The notes under the pieces are model-generated. The model did not search any database. It saw only the letters and a list, made by a program, of their open reading frames with translations, and was not told the DNA's origin. Below, piece by piece: positions 30,243 to 39,050 of a stretch of DNA of 64,000 nt. The DNA is from Amycolatopsis cihanbeyliensis (GTDB taxonomy: Bacteria > Actinomycetota > Actinomycetes > Mycobacteriales > Pseudonocardiaceae): the NCBI RefSeq assembly GCF_006715045.1, contig NZ_VFML01000002.1, positions 620,001 to 684,000 on the forward strand, in the 5' to 3' direction. Within the stretch, counting starts at the first letter, position 1. Each line of letters begins with the position of its first letter. The position numbers and the translations under genes are program-made.

Positions 30243-31538
30243 TCAGGCGGATTTCTCGCCACGCTCGCCACGCTGCCGGCGGGACGGCTGGCGCGACACG
30301 ATTGTGGGGTTGACGTTCTCCCGCACGGTCTGCTCGGTGATCACGACCTTGGCGACGTCATCCCGACTCGGGATGTCGTACATCACCGGCTGGAGGACCT
30401 CCTCCATGATCGCCCGGAGGCCACGGGCACCGGTTCCGCGCAGCACGGCCTGGTCGGCGATGGCCTCCAGCGCCGTCTTGGTGAACTCGAGCTCGACGTT
30501 GTCGAGTTCGAAGAGCTTCTTGTACTGCTTCACCAGCGCGTTGCGCGGCTCGGTGAGGATCCGTACCAGCGAGTCCTTGTCCAGGTTCGTCACGCTGGCC
30601 ACCACGGGCAGCCTGCCGATGAACTCCGGGATCAGGCCGAACTTGATCAGGTCCTCCGGCATGGTCTCGCCGAAGACGTCGCTCTCCTCGATCTCCGACT
30701 TGGTCCGGATCTCCGAGCCGAAGCCGAGGCCGCGCTTGCCGACCCGCTCGTTGACGATCTTCTCCAGCCCGGCGAACGCACCCGCGACGATGAACAGCAC
30801 GTTCGTCGTGTCGATCTGGATGAACTCCTGGTGCGGATGCTTACGCCCACCCTGCGGGGGCACGCTGGCGGTGGTGCCCTCCAGGATCTTCAGCAACGCC
30901 TGCTGTACGCCCTCACCAGAGACGTCCCTGGTGATCGAGGGGTTCTCCGACTTGCGCGCGATCTTGTCGACCTCGTCGATGTAGATGATCCCGGTCTCGG
31001 CCCGCTTGACGTCGTAGTCCGCCGCCTGGATCAGCTTCAGCAGGATGTTCTCCACATCTTCACCGACGTACCCCGCCTCGGTCAGCGCGGTGGCGTCGGC
31101 GATCGCGAACGGCACGTTCAGCATCTTGGCCAGCGTCTGCGCGAGATAGGTCTTGCCACAGCCGGTCGGGCCCAGCATGAGGATGTTCGACTTGGCGAGC
31201 TCGACCGCCTCCTCCTTGGAGTCCTTCGGCCCGGCCTTGTCGTCGGATTGGATCCGCTTGTAGTGGTTGTAGACGGCGACAGCGAGGGTCCGCTTCGCGT
31301 CGTCTTGACCGATTATGTACTGCTCGAGGAAGTCGCGGATCTCGGTGGGCTTGGGCAGTTCGTCGAGTTTGACGTCCCCGGCCTCGGCGAGTTCCTCCTC
31401 GATGATCTCGTTGCACAGATCGATGCACTCATCGCAGATGTACACGCCTGGTCCGGCGATGAGCTTCTTCACCTGTTTCTGGCTCTTCCCGCAGAAAGAG
31501 CACTTGAGCAGGTCCCCGCCGTCGCCGATCCGTGCCAT
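30243..31538 (-). CDS. clpX: ClpX, ATP-dependent unfoldase of the Clp protease
   Basis: ClpX unfolds tagged proteins and feeds them to ClpP. The 431-residue protein has the N-terminal zinc-binding domain with Cys13, Cys16, Cys35 and Cys38 (CSFCGK and [10 protein letters not shown]), Walker A GPTGCGKT (123-130), Walker [12 protein letters not shown] and the ClpP-contacting IGF-like loop region LGFGSEI. Sensor-2 [11 protein letters not shown] is intact. Start at ATG 31538. In M. tuberculosis clpX is separated from clpP2 by two genes; here they lie 215 bp apart with a hairpin between, so it may have its own promoter. Confidence 0.98.
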   Translation of the reverse strand: MARIGDGGDLLKCSFCGKSQKQVKKLIAGPGVYICDECIDLCNEIIEEELAEAGDVKLDELPKPTEIRDFLEQYIIGQDDAKRTLAVAVYNHYKRIQSDDKAGPKDSKEEAVELAKSNILMLGPTGCGKTYLAQTLAKMLNVPFAIADATALTEAGYVGEDVENILLKLIQAADYDVKRAETGIIYIDEVDKIARKSENPSITRDVSGEGVQQALLKILEGTTASVPPQGGRKHPHQEFIQIDTTNVLFIVAGAFAGLEKIVNERVGKRGLGFGSEIRTKSEIEESDVFGETMPEDLIKFGLIPEFIGRLPVVASVTNLDKDSLVRILTEPRNALVKQYKKLFELDNVELEFTKTALEAIADQAVLRGTGARGLRAIMEEVLQPVMYDIPSRDDVAKVVITEQTVRENVNPTIVSRQPSRRQRGERGEKSA

Positions 31539-31700
31539 GACCGTTGACCTCGTCCCCTCCGGTGCGCCAGCACCTGACTGTCTCAGCTGTCCCCGCCACA
31601 GCGGGGGTCACGCGCATTGCCACTGACGGTACCCGCCCGGCGCGTCCAACGGGAGCACCGATGGTCACCGAGGCGTGCCGGGGCAGACCCTAAACCAGGA

Positions 31701-31733
31701 AGCCGGTGTGTGTCCCTCGACAACACACCGGCT
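31701..31733. terminator. Hairpin between clpP2 and clpX
   Basis: A perfect 11-bp stem (AGCCGGTGTGT at 31701-31711 with its complement at 31723-31733, 11-nt loop) lies about 20 bp after the clpP2 stop codon. On the plus strand it is followed by CCCGGGGTTTTT, on the minus strand by CTGGTTTA. It probably ends the clpP1-clpP2 transcript. The rest of the 215-bp spacer (31539-31753) holds no gene that I can see and presumably the clpX promoter. Confidence 0.65.
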
Positions 31734-31753
31734 CCCGGGGTTTTTCGTCGACC

Positions 31754-32383
31754 TCAATCCTGCGCCGACGCCTTGCGGTAGGGCAGCACCTCGTCGATCA
31801 GGCCGTACTCCTTGGCCTCCTCGGCGGTGAGGATCTTGTCCCGCTCGATGTCGGCCCTGACCTCGTCCGCCGAGCGGTTGGTGTGGCGGGCCAGGGTGGT
31901 CTCCATCACGCGCCGCACTCGCTGGATCTCGTTGGCCTGGATCTCCAGGTCGGAGACCTGGCCGTAGCTGCCCTCGGTGGCGGGCTGGTGGATCAGCACC
32001 CGCGCGTTGGGTAGGGCCATCCGCTTGCCCGGGGTGCCCGCGGCGAGCAGCACGGCCGCCGCCGAGGCCGCCTGGCCGAGGCACACCGTCGCGATATCCG
32101 GACGCACGTACTGCATGGTGTCGTAGATGGCCATCAGCGCGGTGAACGAGCCGCCGGGCGAGTTGATGTAGATCATGATGTCCCGGTCGGGGTCCTCGTG
32201 CTCGAGGTGCAGCAGCTGGGCCATCACGTCGTTCGCCGACGCGTCGTCCACCTGCACGCCGAGCATGATCTGCCGCTCCTCGTACAGCTTGTTGTACGGG
32301 TTCGACTCCTTGACGCCGTAGCTGGTGCGCTCGACGTAGGACGGCAGGACGTAACGGGACTGGGGAAGGTGAAGCTGGCTCAT
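31754..32383 (-). CDS. clpP2: ClpP2, ATP-dependent Clp protease proteolytic subunit
   Basis: A serine-peptidase subunit of 209 residues. The catalytic Ser107 is in GQAASAAA and His132 in [16 protein letters not shown] gives the oxyanion loop. In actinobacteria ClpP1 and ClpP2 form a mixed tetradecamer of two rings, both usually essential in mycobacteria; I name this one ClpP2 by position (second after tig) and its longer N-terminus (residues 1-22). It starts 30 bp after the clpP1 stop codon, so the two are one transcript. Confidence 0.96.
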   Translation of the reverse strand: MSQLHLPQSRYVLPSYVERTSYGVKESNPYNKLYEERQIMLGVQVDDASANDVMAQLLHLEHEDPDRDIMIYINSPGGSFTALMAIYDTMQYVRPDIATVCLGQAASAAAVLLAAGTPGKRMALPNARVLIHQPATEGSYGQVSDLEIQANEIQRVRRVMETTLARHTNRSADEVRADIERDKILTAEEAKEYGLIDEVLPYRKASAQD

Positions 32384-32413
32384 GTAAGTCTCCTCGTGGA
32401 CGCGAGTACCCGG

Positions 32414-33022
32414 TCAGCTCGCCGAGTTGGACCGCGGGGCGCCCCGCGTCAGGACCTGGTCGACAAAGCCGTAGTCCTTGGCCTCTTCGGCGGTGAACCA
32501 CCGGTCCCGGTCACCGTCTTGGATGATCTGCTCGACGGTCTGCCCCGTCTGGTCGGCCGTGATCTTGGCCAGCTCGTGCTTCCACTTGCCGAACACCTCG
32601 GCCTGGATCGCGATGTCCGAGGCGGTACCGCCCACACCGGCCGAGGGCTGGTGCATGAGGATCCGCGCGTGTGGCAGCGAGTACCGCTTGCCGGGGGTGC
32701 CGGAGGAGAGCAGGAACTGTCCCATCGACGCGGCGAGACCCATCGCATACGTCGCCACGTCCGGCTGGATCAGCTGCATGGTGTCGTAGATGGCGAAACC
32801 CGCGGTGACCGAGCCGCCCGGGGAGTTGATGTAGAACGTGATGTCCGACTCGGGGTCCTCCGCCTGCAACAGCAACAGCTGCGCGGTGATCCGGTTGGCG
32901 ACATCGTCGTTGACCTCGGAGCCGAGCACGACGATGCGCTCCTGGAGCAGCCGCTCGTACACCGAGTCGGTCAAGTTGAGCCCCGCGGTGCTGATCCGCC
33001 CCTCGGGCATGTGCTGCGTCAC
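32414..33022 (-). CDS. clpP1: ClpP1, ATP-dependent Clp protease proteolytic subunit
   Basis: The first ClpP subunit, 202 residues. Catalytic Ser99 in [11 protein letters not shown] and His124 in [19 protein letters not shown] is the oxyanion loop. The start at MTQHMPEG leaves a short propeptide-like N-terminus. It is the first gene of the clpP1-clpP2 pair and lies 143 bp after tig on the same strand, in the order tig-clpP1-clpP2 conserved in mycobacteria. With ClpP2 it forms the chamber that ClpX and ClpC feed. Confidence 0.96.
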   Translation of the reverse strand: MTQHMPEGRISTAGLNLTDSVYERLLQERIVVLGSEVNDDVANRITAQLLLLQAEDPESDITFYINSPGGSVTAGFAIYDTMQLIQPDVATYAMGLAASMGQFLLSSGTPGKRYSLPHARILMHQPSAGVGGTASDIAIQAEVFGKWKHELAKITADQTGQTVEQIIQDGDRDRWFTAEEAKDYGFVDQVLTRGAPRSNSAS

Positions 33023-33115
33023 TTGTGCCTGCCTTTTCGCCGCTGTGGGCCTCGCGAGCGGGACCCACGGTAGTCAGTTCTTGCGGTTTCCCTGAATCTT
33101 GTAACCGACCCTAAC

Positions 33116-33155
33116 GAACAGGGGCGGCGCAGAATGCCTGACACCGCCCGAGTTC
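33116..33155 (-). terminator. Weak hairpin between tig and clpP1
   Basis: Just after the tig stop codon, the minus strand can fold GGGCGGTG with CGCCGCCC (one G-U pair) around a 12- to 14-nt loop. There is no U-tract. It could end or attenuate tig transcription ahead of clpP1, but it is weak and may be accidental. The spacer 33023-33165 otherwise holds no gene. Confidence 0.3.
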
Positions 33156-33165
33156 GCTCAGAGCA

Positions 33166-34560
33166 TTACTGATCCGCCGCGCTTGCCTTCTCGGTGGCCT
33201 GGCTCTCCTCGTCCGCACCCGAAGGGGTCGAATCGGCCTCCGCCTTGCCGAAGAACTCGTCCAGGTCGATCTCGGCGCCGGAGGCATCGGTCACCGTGGC
33301 GTCCCGGACCACCGAGGCCAGCGCCTTGCCCCGCCGCACGTCGGCGTAGATCGCGCCGAGCTGGCCGGACTGCTGGGCCCGCTGGACGTACTCGTCCGGG
33401 CTGATGCCGTAGCGCTGGGCCTGGTAGATGATCCGCTCGGTGAGTTCGGAGTCGTCCACGTTCACCTGCTGCTGGTCGGCAATGGTGTCCAGCAGCAACT
33501 GGGTGGCCACCGCCTTCTCCGACTCCGTGCGGATCTCGGCGTTGAACTCATCGAGGGTCCTGCCCTCCGCCTCGAGCGACTGGGCGAAGGCGTCCTCGTC
33601 GTGGTCGAACTGGTGCACCGCGTCATGCTTGCGGTTCTCGACCTCGCCCTCGACGACGTTCTCCGGCAGCGGCACCTCGGTGGACTCCAGCAACGTCTCG
33701 AGCACCTTGTCCCGCGCCTGCACGCCCTGCTGCATCCGCTTCATCCTGGTCAGCCGCTGGCGCAGGTCGTTCTTGAGCTCGTCCAGCGTGTCGAACTCGC
33801 TGGCCAGCTGGGCGAACTCGTCGTCGGCCTCCGGCAGCTCCCGCTGCTTGATCGACTGCACGGTCACCGACACGTCGGCATCCCGGCCCGCGTGGTCGCC
33901 CGCCATCAGTTTGGTGGTGAACGTCCTGGTCTCGCCCTCCTCGGCGCCGACGAGCGCCTCGTCGATGCCGTCCACGAGCTGGCCGGAGCCGATCTCATAG
34001 GACAGACCGGAGGTGGAGGCGTCCGGCACCTCCTCGCCGTCCACCGTGGCCGAGAGGTCGATGGACACGAAGTCGCCGTTCTGCGCGGGCCGCTGCACCC
34101 CGGTGAGGGTGCCGAACCGGGCACGCAGCTCGTCGAGCTGCTCGTCGACTTCTTCGTCCTTCAGCTCGATGTCGTCCACGCTCACCGAAAGCCCGCTGAG
34201 GTCCGGCAGCGTGATCTCCGGACGCACGTCCACCTCGGCGGTGAACTCGAGCACGTCCTTGTCCTCGAGCTTGGTCACCTCGAACTCCGGGCGGCCGAGC
34301 GTGCGGACCTCGCCGGCCTGCACGGCCTCGAGGTACTTCGCCGGGATGGCCTCGTTCACGACCTCGTCGAGCACCGGGGCGCGGCCGATCCGGCTCTCCA
34401 GCACCCGCGCCGGAGCCTTACCGGGACGGAAGCCGGGGATACGCACCTGCTGGGCGATCTTGTTGTAGGCGCGGTCGAAGTTTGGTTTGAGCTCGTCGAA
34501 CGGCACCTCGACATTGATCTTTACGCGCGTCGGGCTGAGCTGCTCGACGGTGCTCTTCAA
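33166..34560 (-). CDS. tig: Trigger factor, ribosome-bound chaperone
   Basis: Trigger factor binds the ribosome exit tunnel and folds nascent chains, with proline isomerase activity. The 464-residue protein starts [20 protein letters not shown] and has the ribosome-binding signature PGFRPGKAP (GFRxGxxP), a central FKBP-type PPIase domain ([18 protein letters not shown], about 155-240), and a C-terminal substrate domain. The tail after residue 430 is acidic and low-complexity ([20 protein letters not shown]), common in actinobacterial versions. It lies upstream of clpP1-clpP2 as in mycobacteria. A 166-bp spacer follows to the next gene upstream. Confidence 0.97.
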   Translation of the reverse strand: MKSTVEQLSPTRVKINVEVPFDELKPNFDRAYNKIAQQVRIPGFRPGKAPARVLESRIGRAPVLDEVVNEAIPAKYLEAVQAGEVRTLGRPEFEVTKLEDKDVLEFTAEVDVRPEITLPDLSGLSVSVDDIELKDEEVDEQLDELRARFGTLTGVQRPAQNGDFVSIDLSATVDGEEVPDASTSGLSYEIGSGQLVDGIDEALVGAEEGETRTFTTKLMAGDHAGRDADVSVTVQSIKQRELPEADDEFAQLASEFDTLDELKNDLRQRLTRMKRMQQGVQARDKVLETLLESTEVPLPENVVEGEVENRKHDAVHQFDHDEDAFAQSLEAEGRTLDEFNAEIRTESEKAVATQLLLDTIADQQQVNVDDSELTERIIYQAQRYGISPDEYVQRAQQSGQLGAIYADVRRGKALASVVRDATVTDASGAEIDLDEFFGKAEADSTPSGADEESQATEKASAADQ

Positions 34561-34726
34561 CGTTTTCTCCTCGAGCCGTAACAGTGTTGTCTTCGGGATG
34601 GTGATGTGGGAGTGGTCCCAGGTCAGGTCCGTAGCCGGACTGCCCGAGTCTAAGACAAGCTGTGCACCTCACTTGCCGGTGGGGCCGCCCGGCGGCCCGG
34701 TGACCACTCCGCGGGCCCGCCCGCCG

Positions 34727-35578
34727 TCAGGGCTTGCGGGCCACGCCGACGAATCCGCAGCTCGCATTGGGGTTGTCCGCCCATTCCGAGGTCAGCTCCG
34801 AGTCGAGGTCGTCCAGGCGCCACTCGGCCGCCCAGGTGACCCCGGGATCCACCAGGTCCCAGCCCTCGAAGAAGCCGGTGAACTGCTCGCGGCTGCGGAA
34901 GCCAATCGGCGTGTTCGCTCGCTTGTACTGCGCCTCCGCGGTGGCGGCCTCGGCGGCGCGGTCGGCGGGGATGCCGTCGTTGGTCGCGTGCGAGGCGACC
35001 AGGTACGAACCACTCGGCAGCAGTTCCTTGTACCTGGCCACCGCCTCCTCGGCGCCGCCACCGGGCGGCACGAAGTGCAACACCGCGACCATCAGCAGGG
35101 CGATCGGCTCGTTCGGGTCGAGCACGCCGGTCGCTCTCGTCTGTTCCCAGAGGTTGTCCACGTTCAGCAGGTCGGCGTTGAGCGCCGCGTGCCGCTTCAG
35201 GTCGCCGTGCTTCTCCAGCAGTACCCGCCCGTGCGCCACGGCGACCGGCTCGTTGTCCACGTAGACGCACCGGCTGTCCGGATCGAGCTCGTCGGCGACC
35301 TCGTGGACGTTGCGCACGGTGGGCACGCCGGAACCGATGTCCAGGAACTGCCGGACGCCGTGCCGCACACAGTGCCGGACGGCCCGGCGCAGAAACTCGC
35401 GGTTGACCAGTGCCACCGTGCGCAAGGACGGCATCACCTGCAGTACCTGCTTGCCGAACTCGCGGTCAACGGCCCAGTTGGTGGTACCGCCCAGGAACCA
35501 GTCATAGGTGCGCGCGGCGTTCGGTTTCTCCAGGTCGACGCCCTTCGGCACGTAAGCCGATTCGGTGCCTTCGCTCAC
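34727..35578 (-). CDS. SAM-dependent methyltransferase, PF04672 (DUF574) type
   Basis: A 283-residue protein of the actinobacterial family formerly DUF574. Typical blocks: VDLEKPNAARTYDWFLGG, NREFLRRAVRH, and the SAM motif FLDIGSGVPTVRNVHEVA, then VYVDNEPVAVAHG and PIALLMVAVLHFVP. These genes are very numerous in Streptomyces and Pseudonocardiaceae, and their substrates are largely unknown. It is preceded and followed by unrelated genes and seems monocistronic. Start at MSEGTESAYVPKGVDL. The spacer 34561-34726 between tig and this gene has no feature that I can see. Confidence 0.9.
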   Translation of the reverse strand: MSEGTESAYVPKGVDLEKPNAARTYDWFLGGTTNWAVDREFGKQVLQVMPSLRTVALVNREFLRRAVRHCVRHGVRQFLDIGSGVPTVRNVHEVADELDPDSRCVYVDNEPVAVAHGRVLLEKHGDLKRHAALNADLLNVDNLWEQTRATGVLDPNEPIALLMVAVLHFVPPGGGAEEAVARYKELLPSGSYLVASHATNDGIPADRAAEAATAEAQYKRANTPIGFRSREQFTGFFEGWDLVDPGVTWAAEWRLDDLDSELTSEWADNPNASCGFVGVARKP

Positions 35579-35664
35579 CAGTCGCTCCGAGTGTCAGTGG
35601 CTACCGTACCGGCTCACCCTAGCGTCAACCCTTCCGCTCGGTGCGCACATCGGGGACTCCCGGG

Positions 35665-36399
35665 TCAGAAGTGCCGCATGAGTTCCGGGAAACGGCTCAA
35701 CCGCAACACCCGATCGTCACTCGGGTCGAGCTCGCTCTGCTCCAGCGACCAGGTGTGGTCGTTGGGGATGAACACGGCGTTCATCCCCGCCTGCCGCGCC
35801 GGAATGACATCCGACTTCGGCGAGTTGCCGATCATCCACGTCCGACTCGGCGTGAATCCGTAAGCGTCCACCAGTCGCCGGTAGGTGTCCACATTCTTTT
35901 CCGGGACGATGTGAATGCTTTCGAAGAAGTGTCCCAGATCGGAAGCTTCCAGTTTACGTCGCTGCTCATCGACATCGCCTTTGGTGAGCAGCAACATTTT
36001 GTGCCGGCCACCGAGATTGTCCAGCGTCTCGGAGACTCCCGGGAGCAACTCCACCCGGTGGTCCACGAGGGCCGCGGCCAGATCGTTGATCCCGCGCCGT
36101 TCCTCGAAGGTCGTCGGCCGCTCGTACAGTCGCTCGAAGCACTCCCCCAGGCTGTGCAGAAACATCGAGCTTCCGTATCCGTGGGTGACGGCGTTCGCGG
36201 CCTCGATGTCGTCCAGTACGGCACGGATGTCGACGCGGTCCAGCGTCGGGTGCGCGAGCCAGTCCAGAAAATCGTTGATGACGCGCTCGAATCGGATATT
36301 GTTCTCCCAGAGCGTGTCATCCGCGTCGAAAATCAGAACTTGCTTCTTGCGCATCACGCAGGCACCGCCATTGTCAAGATCGCCCGTGGTCGATGTCAT
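35665..36399 (-). CDS. HAD-superfamily hydrolase
   Basis: About 244 residues from ATG 36399 (GGGGAT lies 8 bases upstream). HAD motif I is LIFDADDTLW with the nucleophile and acid/base Asp pair, motif II is LLLTKGD, the conserved Lys is in the EKNVDTY region, and motif III/IV is TWMIGNSPKSDVIPA. The cap is helical. Substrate unknown; it looks like a phosphatase of a sugar, nucleotide or small molecule. Its codon use is clearly less GC-rich than the neighbours (for example TTTTCC, GAATGCTTTCG and TTTACG stretches), suggesting horizontal acquisition. It lies just upstream of tRNA-Pro, though on the same strand. Confidence 0.88.
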   Translation of the reverse strand: MTSTTGDLDNGGACVMRKKQVLIFDADDTLWENNIRFERVINDFLDWLAHPTLDRVDIRAVLDDIEAANAVTHGYGSSMFLHSLGECFERLYERPTTFEERRGINDLAAALVDHRVELLPGVSETLDNLGGRHKMLLLTKGDVDEQRRKLEASDLGHFFESIHIVPEKNVDTYRRLVDAYGFTPSRTWMIGNSPKSDVIPARQAGMNAVFIPNDHTWSLEQSELDPSDDRVLRLSRFPELMRHF

Positions 36400-36639
36400 G
36401 CTAGCCAATCCCCGTCCGGGACGCGACCGGATACCGGACCGGCGTAATCACGTCACCAGTGATTCCGGAGAGACCCCTGACAAGTTCGGCGCCCGGTCCG
36501 CCGCCTGAGCGGACGTGCCATCGGCGATCGCCACACCGGCCCCGCCTTCACGGACGGCGACCCGACCCAGCCGCGGTCGCGGGCGGGGGCGTCGGAGATG
36601 CCGACACGGTGACCTCCCACGCGGAGGCCACCGCCGTTG

Positions 36640-36713
36640 TCGGGGTGACAGGATTTGAACCTGCGACCCTTCGCTCCCAAAGCGAATGCGCTACCAAGCT
36701 GCGCCACACCCCG
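36640..36713 (-). tRNA. tRNA-Pro (TGG)
   Basis: A complete 74-nt cloverleaf read on the minus strand. The acceptor stem CGGGGTG pairs with CACCCCG, discriminator A. The anticodon arm is TTCGC-TTTGGGA-GCGAA, anticodon TGG. The T arm is CAGG-TTCAAAT-CCTG. CCA is not encoded. The spacer 36400-36639 between this tRNA and the HAD gene holds no other feature that I can see. Confidence 0.97.
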
Positions 36714-36759
36714 ATCCGCCACGCCAAGGGCGGTGTGCGATCACCTTACCGTGCCCCGC

Positions 36760-36765
36760 TACACT
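36760..36765 (+). promoter_or_regulatory. Possible -10 box of tRNA-Gly
   Basis: TACACT lies 30 bp upstream of the tRNA-Gly 5' end, fitting the actinobacterial -10 form TANNNT. A convincing -35 element is not visible. Confidence 0.35.
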
Positions 36766-36794
36766 GTTCGCGAACGCGGTCCGCAAGGACCTCG

Positions 36795-36868
36795 GCGGGT
36801 GTAGCTCAATGGTAGAGCTCCAGTCTTCCAAACTGGTGACGCGGGTTCGATTCCCGTCACCCGCTCCA
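36795..36868 (+). tRNA. tRNA-Gly (TCC)
   Basis: A complete tRNA of 74 nt including encoded CCA. Acceptor GCGGGTG pairs with CACCCGC, discriminator T. D arm AGCTCAATGGTAGAGCT. Anticodon arm CAGT-CTTCCAA-ACTG, anticodon TCC. T arm CGGG-TTCGATT-CCCG. It is on the plus strand, opposite to tRNA-Pro, 81 bp away. Confidence 0.97.
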
Positions 36869-36881
36869 CCACGACCACGCC

Positions 36882-37253
36882 TCAGGGCACGGCGGTGAAC
36901 ACCTCGTAGCTGTGCCCGTCCGGGTCGCGGACGTACACCCCGCGGCCGCCGCCGAGCTGACTGGTCCGACGGTCCCAGCCGTGCTCGGGGGCCGACCCGT
37001 AGTCGATCCACGGATTGGCCTCCAGATGTTCCAGCAGAGCGTCGAAGGTCTCGTCGTCGACGAGAAACGCGTAGTGCCCAGGCCGCACACCGTGCCGATC
37101 GTCGAAGTCCAAGGTGAGATCCGCATTGACCTGGACCGGCACGAACGGTCCCGCGGGGGCACCGACCCGGAGGCCGAGCAGGTCGGCGAGGAAGCGCGCG
37201 GCGGCTGCCCTGTCCGTCGCGGGCACGATGGTGTGGTTCAGCAGTACCGGCAT
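36882..37253 (-). CDS. VOC-family (glyoxalase-fold) protein
   Basis: A 123-residue vicinal-oxygen-chelate protein from ATG 37253 (GAAGGTGA 8 bases upstream). It starts MPVLLNHTIVPATD with a candidate metal-binding His, ends with the conserved VYVRDPDGHSYEVFT, and has one full beta-alpha-beta-beta-beta pair. Such proteins act as dioxygenases, lyases, epimerases or antibiotic-binding proteins; which applies here is unknown. It is divergent from a MarR-family regulator gene, separated by a perfect inverted repeat, so I infer it is the regulator's target, perhaps for detoxification or resistance. Confidence 0.87.
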   Translation of the reverse strand: MPVLLNHTIVPATDRAAAARFLADLLGLRVGAPAGPFVPVQVNADLTLDFDDRHGVRPGHYAFLVDDETFDALLEHLEANPWIDYGSAPEHGWDRRTSQLGGGRGVYVRDPDGHSYEVFTAVP

Positions 37254-37271
37254 GGCGTCACCTTCGGTCAA

Positions 37272-37314
37272 TTGTATGCGATCCGCACGCAATATACATG
37301 CGGATCGCATACAA
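37272..37314. promoter_or_regulatory. MarR operator: perfect 16-bp inverted repeat
   Basis: TTGTATGCGATCCGCA (37272-37287) is followed after 11 nt by its exact complement (37299-37314). Each arm also contains its own small dyad, TGCG-ATC-CGCA. The spacer CGCAATATACA is AT-rich. It lies between the divergent VOC (37253) and MarR (37339) starts, 19 and 24 bp away, ideal for repression of both. Binding by the neighbouring MarR protein is inferred. Confidence 0.75.
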
Positions 37315-37338
37315 CCGCAAGCGGGCTACGGTGAGCCG

Positions 37339-37785
37339 ATGGACGCCACCCCCGATGGCGGACCGGCGCTGTTCCGGCTGGTCCGTTTCTGGTCCCGCCG
37401 CTGGATCAACCGCGCAGCCGAGGAGCTACCCGGCGACCTGCGCCAGGTGCAACACATTCTGGCCGTCGAGGCTGTGCGCGCGGCCGGCGGCGGTACCGAG
37501 GAGGCCACTGTGAGCACGGTGGCGCACCAGCTCGGACTCGACCACTCGGGTGCCAGCAGGATCGTCCGGGATGCCACCGCGGCCGGCTACCTGCTTCGCA
37601 CCGAGTCCGAACAGGACCGGCGACGGGCGACGCTACGACTCACTCCGGGGGGAGAGGAGCTGCTCGCCGAATCACGCCAGTGGCAGCGGGCGGTCTTCGT
37701 CGAACTCACCGCGAGCTGGAGCGAGCACGATCGGGAGCAGTTCGCGGGCTACCTCCGACGGCTCGCGGGCGAGCTGGGCGTCTAG
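37339..37785 (+). CDS. MarR-family transcriptional regulator
   Basis: A 148-residue winged-helix regulator. The DNA-binding core is VSTVAHQLGLDHSGASRIVRDAT, of which LGLDHSGASRIVRD is the recognition helix, then the wing SEQDRRRATLRLTPGGEELL with the usual DRR. The N-terminal helix and C-terminal helices form the dimer interface. It likely controls itself and the divergent VOC gene through the inverted repeat at 37272-37314. Start at ATG 37339 with a weak ribosome site (GGTGAG). It runs 80 bp into the 3' end of the convergent lipoprotein-like frame. Confidence 0.92.
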   Translation: MDATPDGGPALFRLVRFWSRRWINRAAEELPGDLRQVQHILAVEAVRAAGGGTEEATVSTVAHQLGLDHSGASRIVRDATAAGYLLRTESEQDRRRATLRLTPGGEELLAESRQWQRAVFVELTASWSEHDREQFAGYLRRLAGELGV

Positions 37786-38254
37786 TCTCCTGCGACAGGG
37801 TGGTCTGCGCCGCGTGCGCGTACCCGCCGATCGCCGCGCGGATCGAGCCCGGCCCGTCGGTGCGCTGCGCTCGCACCGTGGGTGGACCGTACCGCGACGT
37901 CAGCAGGCCATCATGCGTGGTGACCGTCGCGTACTTGACGCGGTAGGTGCCGTCGTCATCGTGCATGGAAGAGGATTCGGGCTCCGTCACCCACCGCAGA
38001 CTCAACCACAGGCCCTCGCGGCCGTACCAGTGCGGGAAGTCGCGTGCACCACGAAGCGCAGGGGGTAGCGGCTTCGGCCGCTGCGGCGTGGCGGCCTGGC
38101 AGGTATCCGGACGGGCGCCGTCCGAGGTACCGGGCGACGACGAACCGGCTCCGCCCGGTTCCGCGGCGTCCGGCGCTTCGTCACGTCCGGGGGAACATCC
38201 GGCGGCGACACACAAGGCTACGACATCGACCAGCGACATCGACCGGACACCCAT
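37706..38254 (-). pseudogene. Lipoprotein-like gene, apparently 3'-truncated
   Basis: A frame beginning about ATG 38254 (or 38269) encodes a lipoprotein-like start with a lipobox VAAGC in SLVDVVALCVAAGC, then a Ser/Pro-rich linker and a short domain: FPHWYGREGLWLSL, then TVTTHDGLLTSRYGPP and GSIRAAIGGYAHA. I recall actinobacterial lipoproteins of this type that continue after GGYA with a tryptophan- and cysteine-containing C-terminus (FPxxGCW-like). Here that part is missing: the frame runs on as low-complexity sequence (RRPARPRAVGGSPRT) opposite the MarR gene. I infer loss of the 3' end, perhaps when the VOC/MarR pair arrived. It could still be expressed. Confidence 0.45.
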
Positions 38255-38338
38255 ACCGCAGTGTGACATGCGGCGCCGGGCTCGAACCACAACGATCCCG
38301 ACCGCACGGCGCGGCCGTGCCGCGCGCACCTCGAGTGT

Positions 38339-38557
38339 TCAGGACGAGCGCCGGCGCCTGCGGTCGAGAGCGTAGCTGCCCCAGAAAGCCGCGGCGCTGA
38401 ACAGCATCAGGCCGCCGAGGACCCAGAGGATCCAACTCGGTTCCGCGACCACCGCCACCACCACGAACATCGCGATCCCCAGAACGGTCAGCATCGCGAT
38501 CGCCCTGACCTGGCGGGGCGTGTGCACCCCCTGCCTTCGCTCGGCCGGATTGCTCAT
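38339..38557 (-). CDS. Small two-helix membrane protein
   Basis: A 72-residue protein with a charged N-terminus (MSNPAERRQGVHTPRQ), two hydrophobic helices (IAMLTVLGIAMFVVVAVVA and WILWVLGGLMLFSAAAFW) and a very basic C-terminus (ALDRRRRRSS). No family is recognised. Codon use is typical for the genome. It lies 28 bp upstream of the NTF2-like gene on the same strand and may be transcribed with it. Confidence 0.6.
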   Translation of the reverse strand: MSNPAERRQGVHTPRQVRAIAMLTVLGIAMFVVVAVVAEPSWILWVLGGLMLFSAAAFWGSYALDRRRRRSS

Positions 38558-38585
38558 GGGCCCGATCCTGCCATCGCGGCGCCGA

Positions 38586-39035
38586 TCAGCCCTCGCCCAC
38601 CTGCCTCGCGGTCGCCATCGCCCGCTCGACCTCCCAGAACGCGCGCATCGACCGGATCAGGCCGTCCTCGCCCACCCGGTAGACGAACACGCCATCGGTG
38701 TCCACCCGGTAGCCACCGGGCAGGAAGGTGGTGATCGTTCCGACGTTGGCGACCTCCTCCCCCGCCGCATGCGAGTCGCGGATCACGAACTCGAACCGCT
38801 CCACGTTGGCGATGGTCATGTCCCAGAACGCCGCGATCGCCTCATGGCCGTAGTGCCCCTTGCCCTCGGGGTCGAAGCCGGACACGCCGACCGGATCCTC
38901 CACCACGGCGTCCGGGGCGAACAACGCGAGCCAATCCTCCTTGGCTCCCTTCGTCACCGCCTGCATCGAGCGCCAGGCCGCCTGCCGCGCGGCGGGCTGT
39001 TCGGCTTCGGGATCCCAGGGCACGGTCACCGGCAT
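38586..39035 (-). CDS. NTF2-like (SnoaL/ketosteroid-isomerase fold) protein
   Basis: A 149-residue alpha+beta-barrel protein. It shows the usual layout: helix DWLALFAPDAVVEDPVG, the GHEAIAAFWDM segment and VDTDGVFVYRV, then IRSMRAFWEVERAM. Such folds are isomerases, polyketide cyclases or dehydratases. The gene lies 15 bp downstream of the F420-dependent oxidoreductase gene, so they are probably one transcript and one pathway; the substrate (a steroid-like or lipid molecule?) cannot be read. Confidence 0.85.
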   Translation of the reverse strand: MPVTVPWDPEAEQPAARQAAWRSMQAVTKGAKEDWLALFAPDAVVEDPVGVSGFDPEGKGHYGHEAIAAFWDMTIANVERFEFVIRDSHAAGEEVANVGTITTFLPGGYRVDTDGVFVYRVGEDGLIRSMRAFWEVERAMATARQVGEG

Positions 39036-39050
39036 CTGCTGCCTCCCAGG

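Noticed and set aside
33152..33165. Possible ClgR box (GTTCGC-) upstream of clpP1
   Set aside because: The second half (GCG) is not at the expected distance, and the site lies at the end of tig.
36453..36722. A minus-strand ORF with GVAQLGSAFALGAKGRRFKSC, and another around tRNA-Gly (36691-37011)
   Set aside because: These are the typical translations of tRNA genes; the tRNA-Pro and tRNA-Gly cloverleaves explain the DNA.
36640..36868. A genomic-island boundary at the tRNA genes
   Set aside because: I found no integrase gene and no direct repeat of a tRNA 3' end in the neighbourhood.
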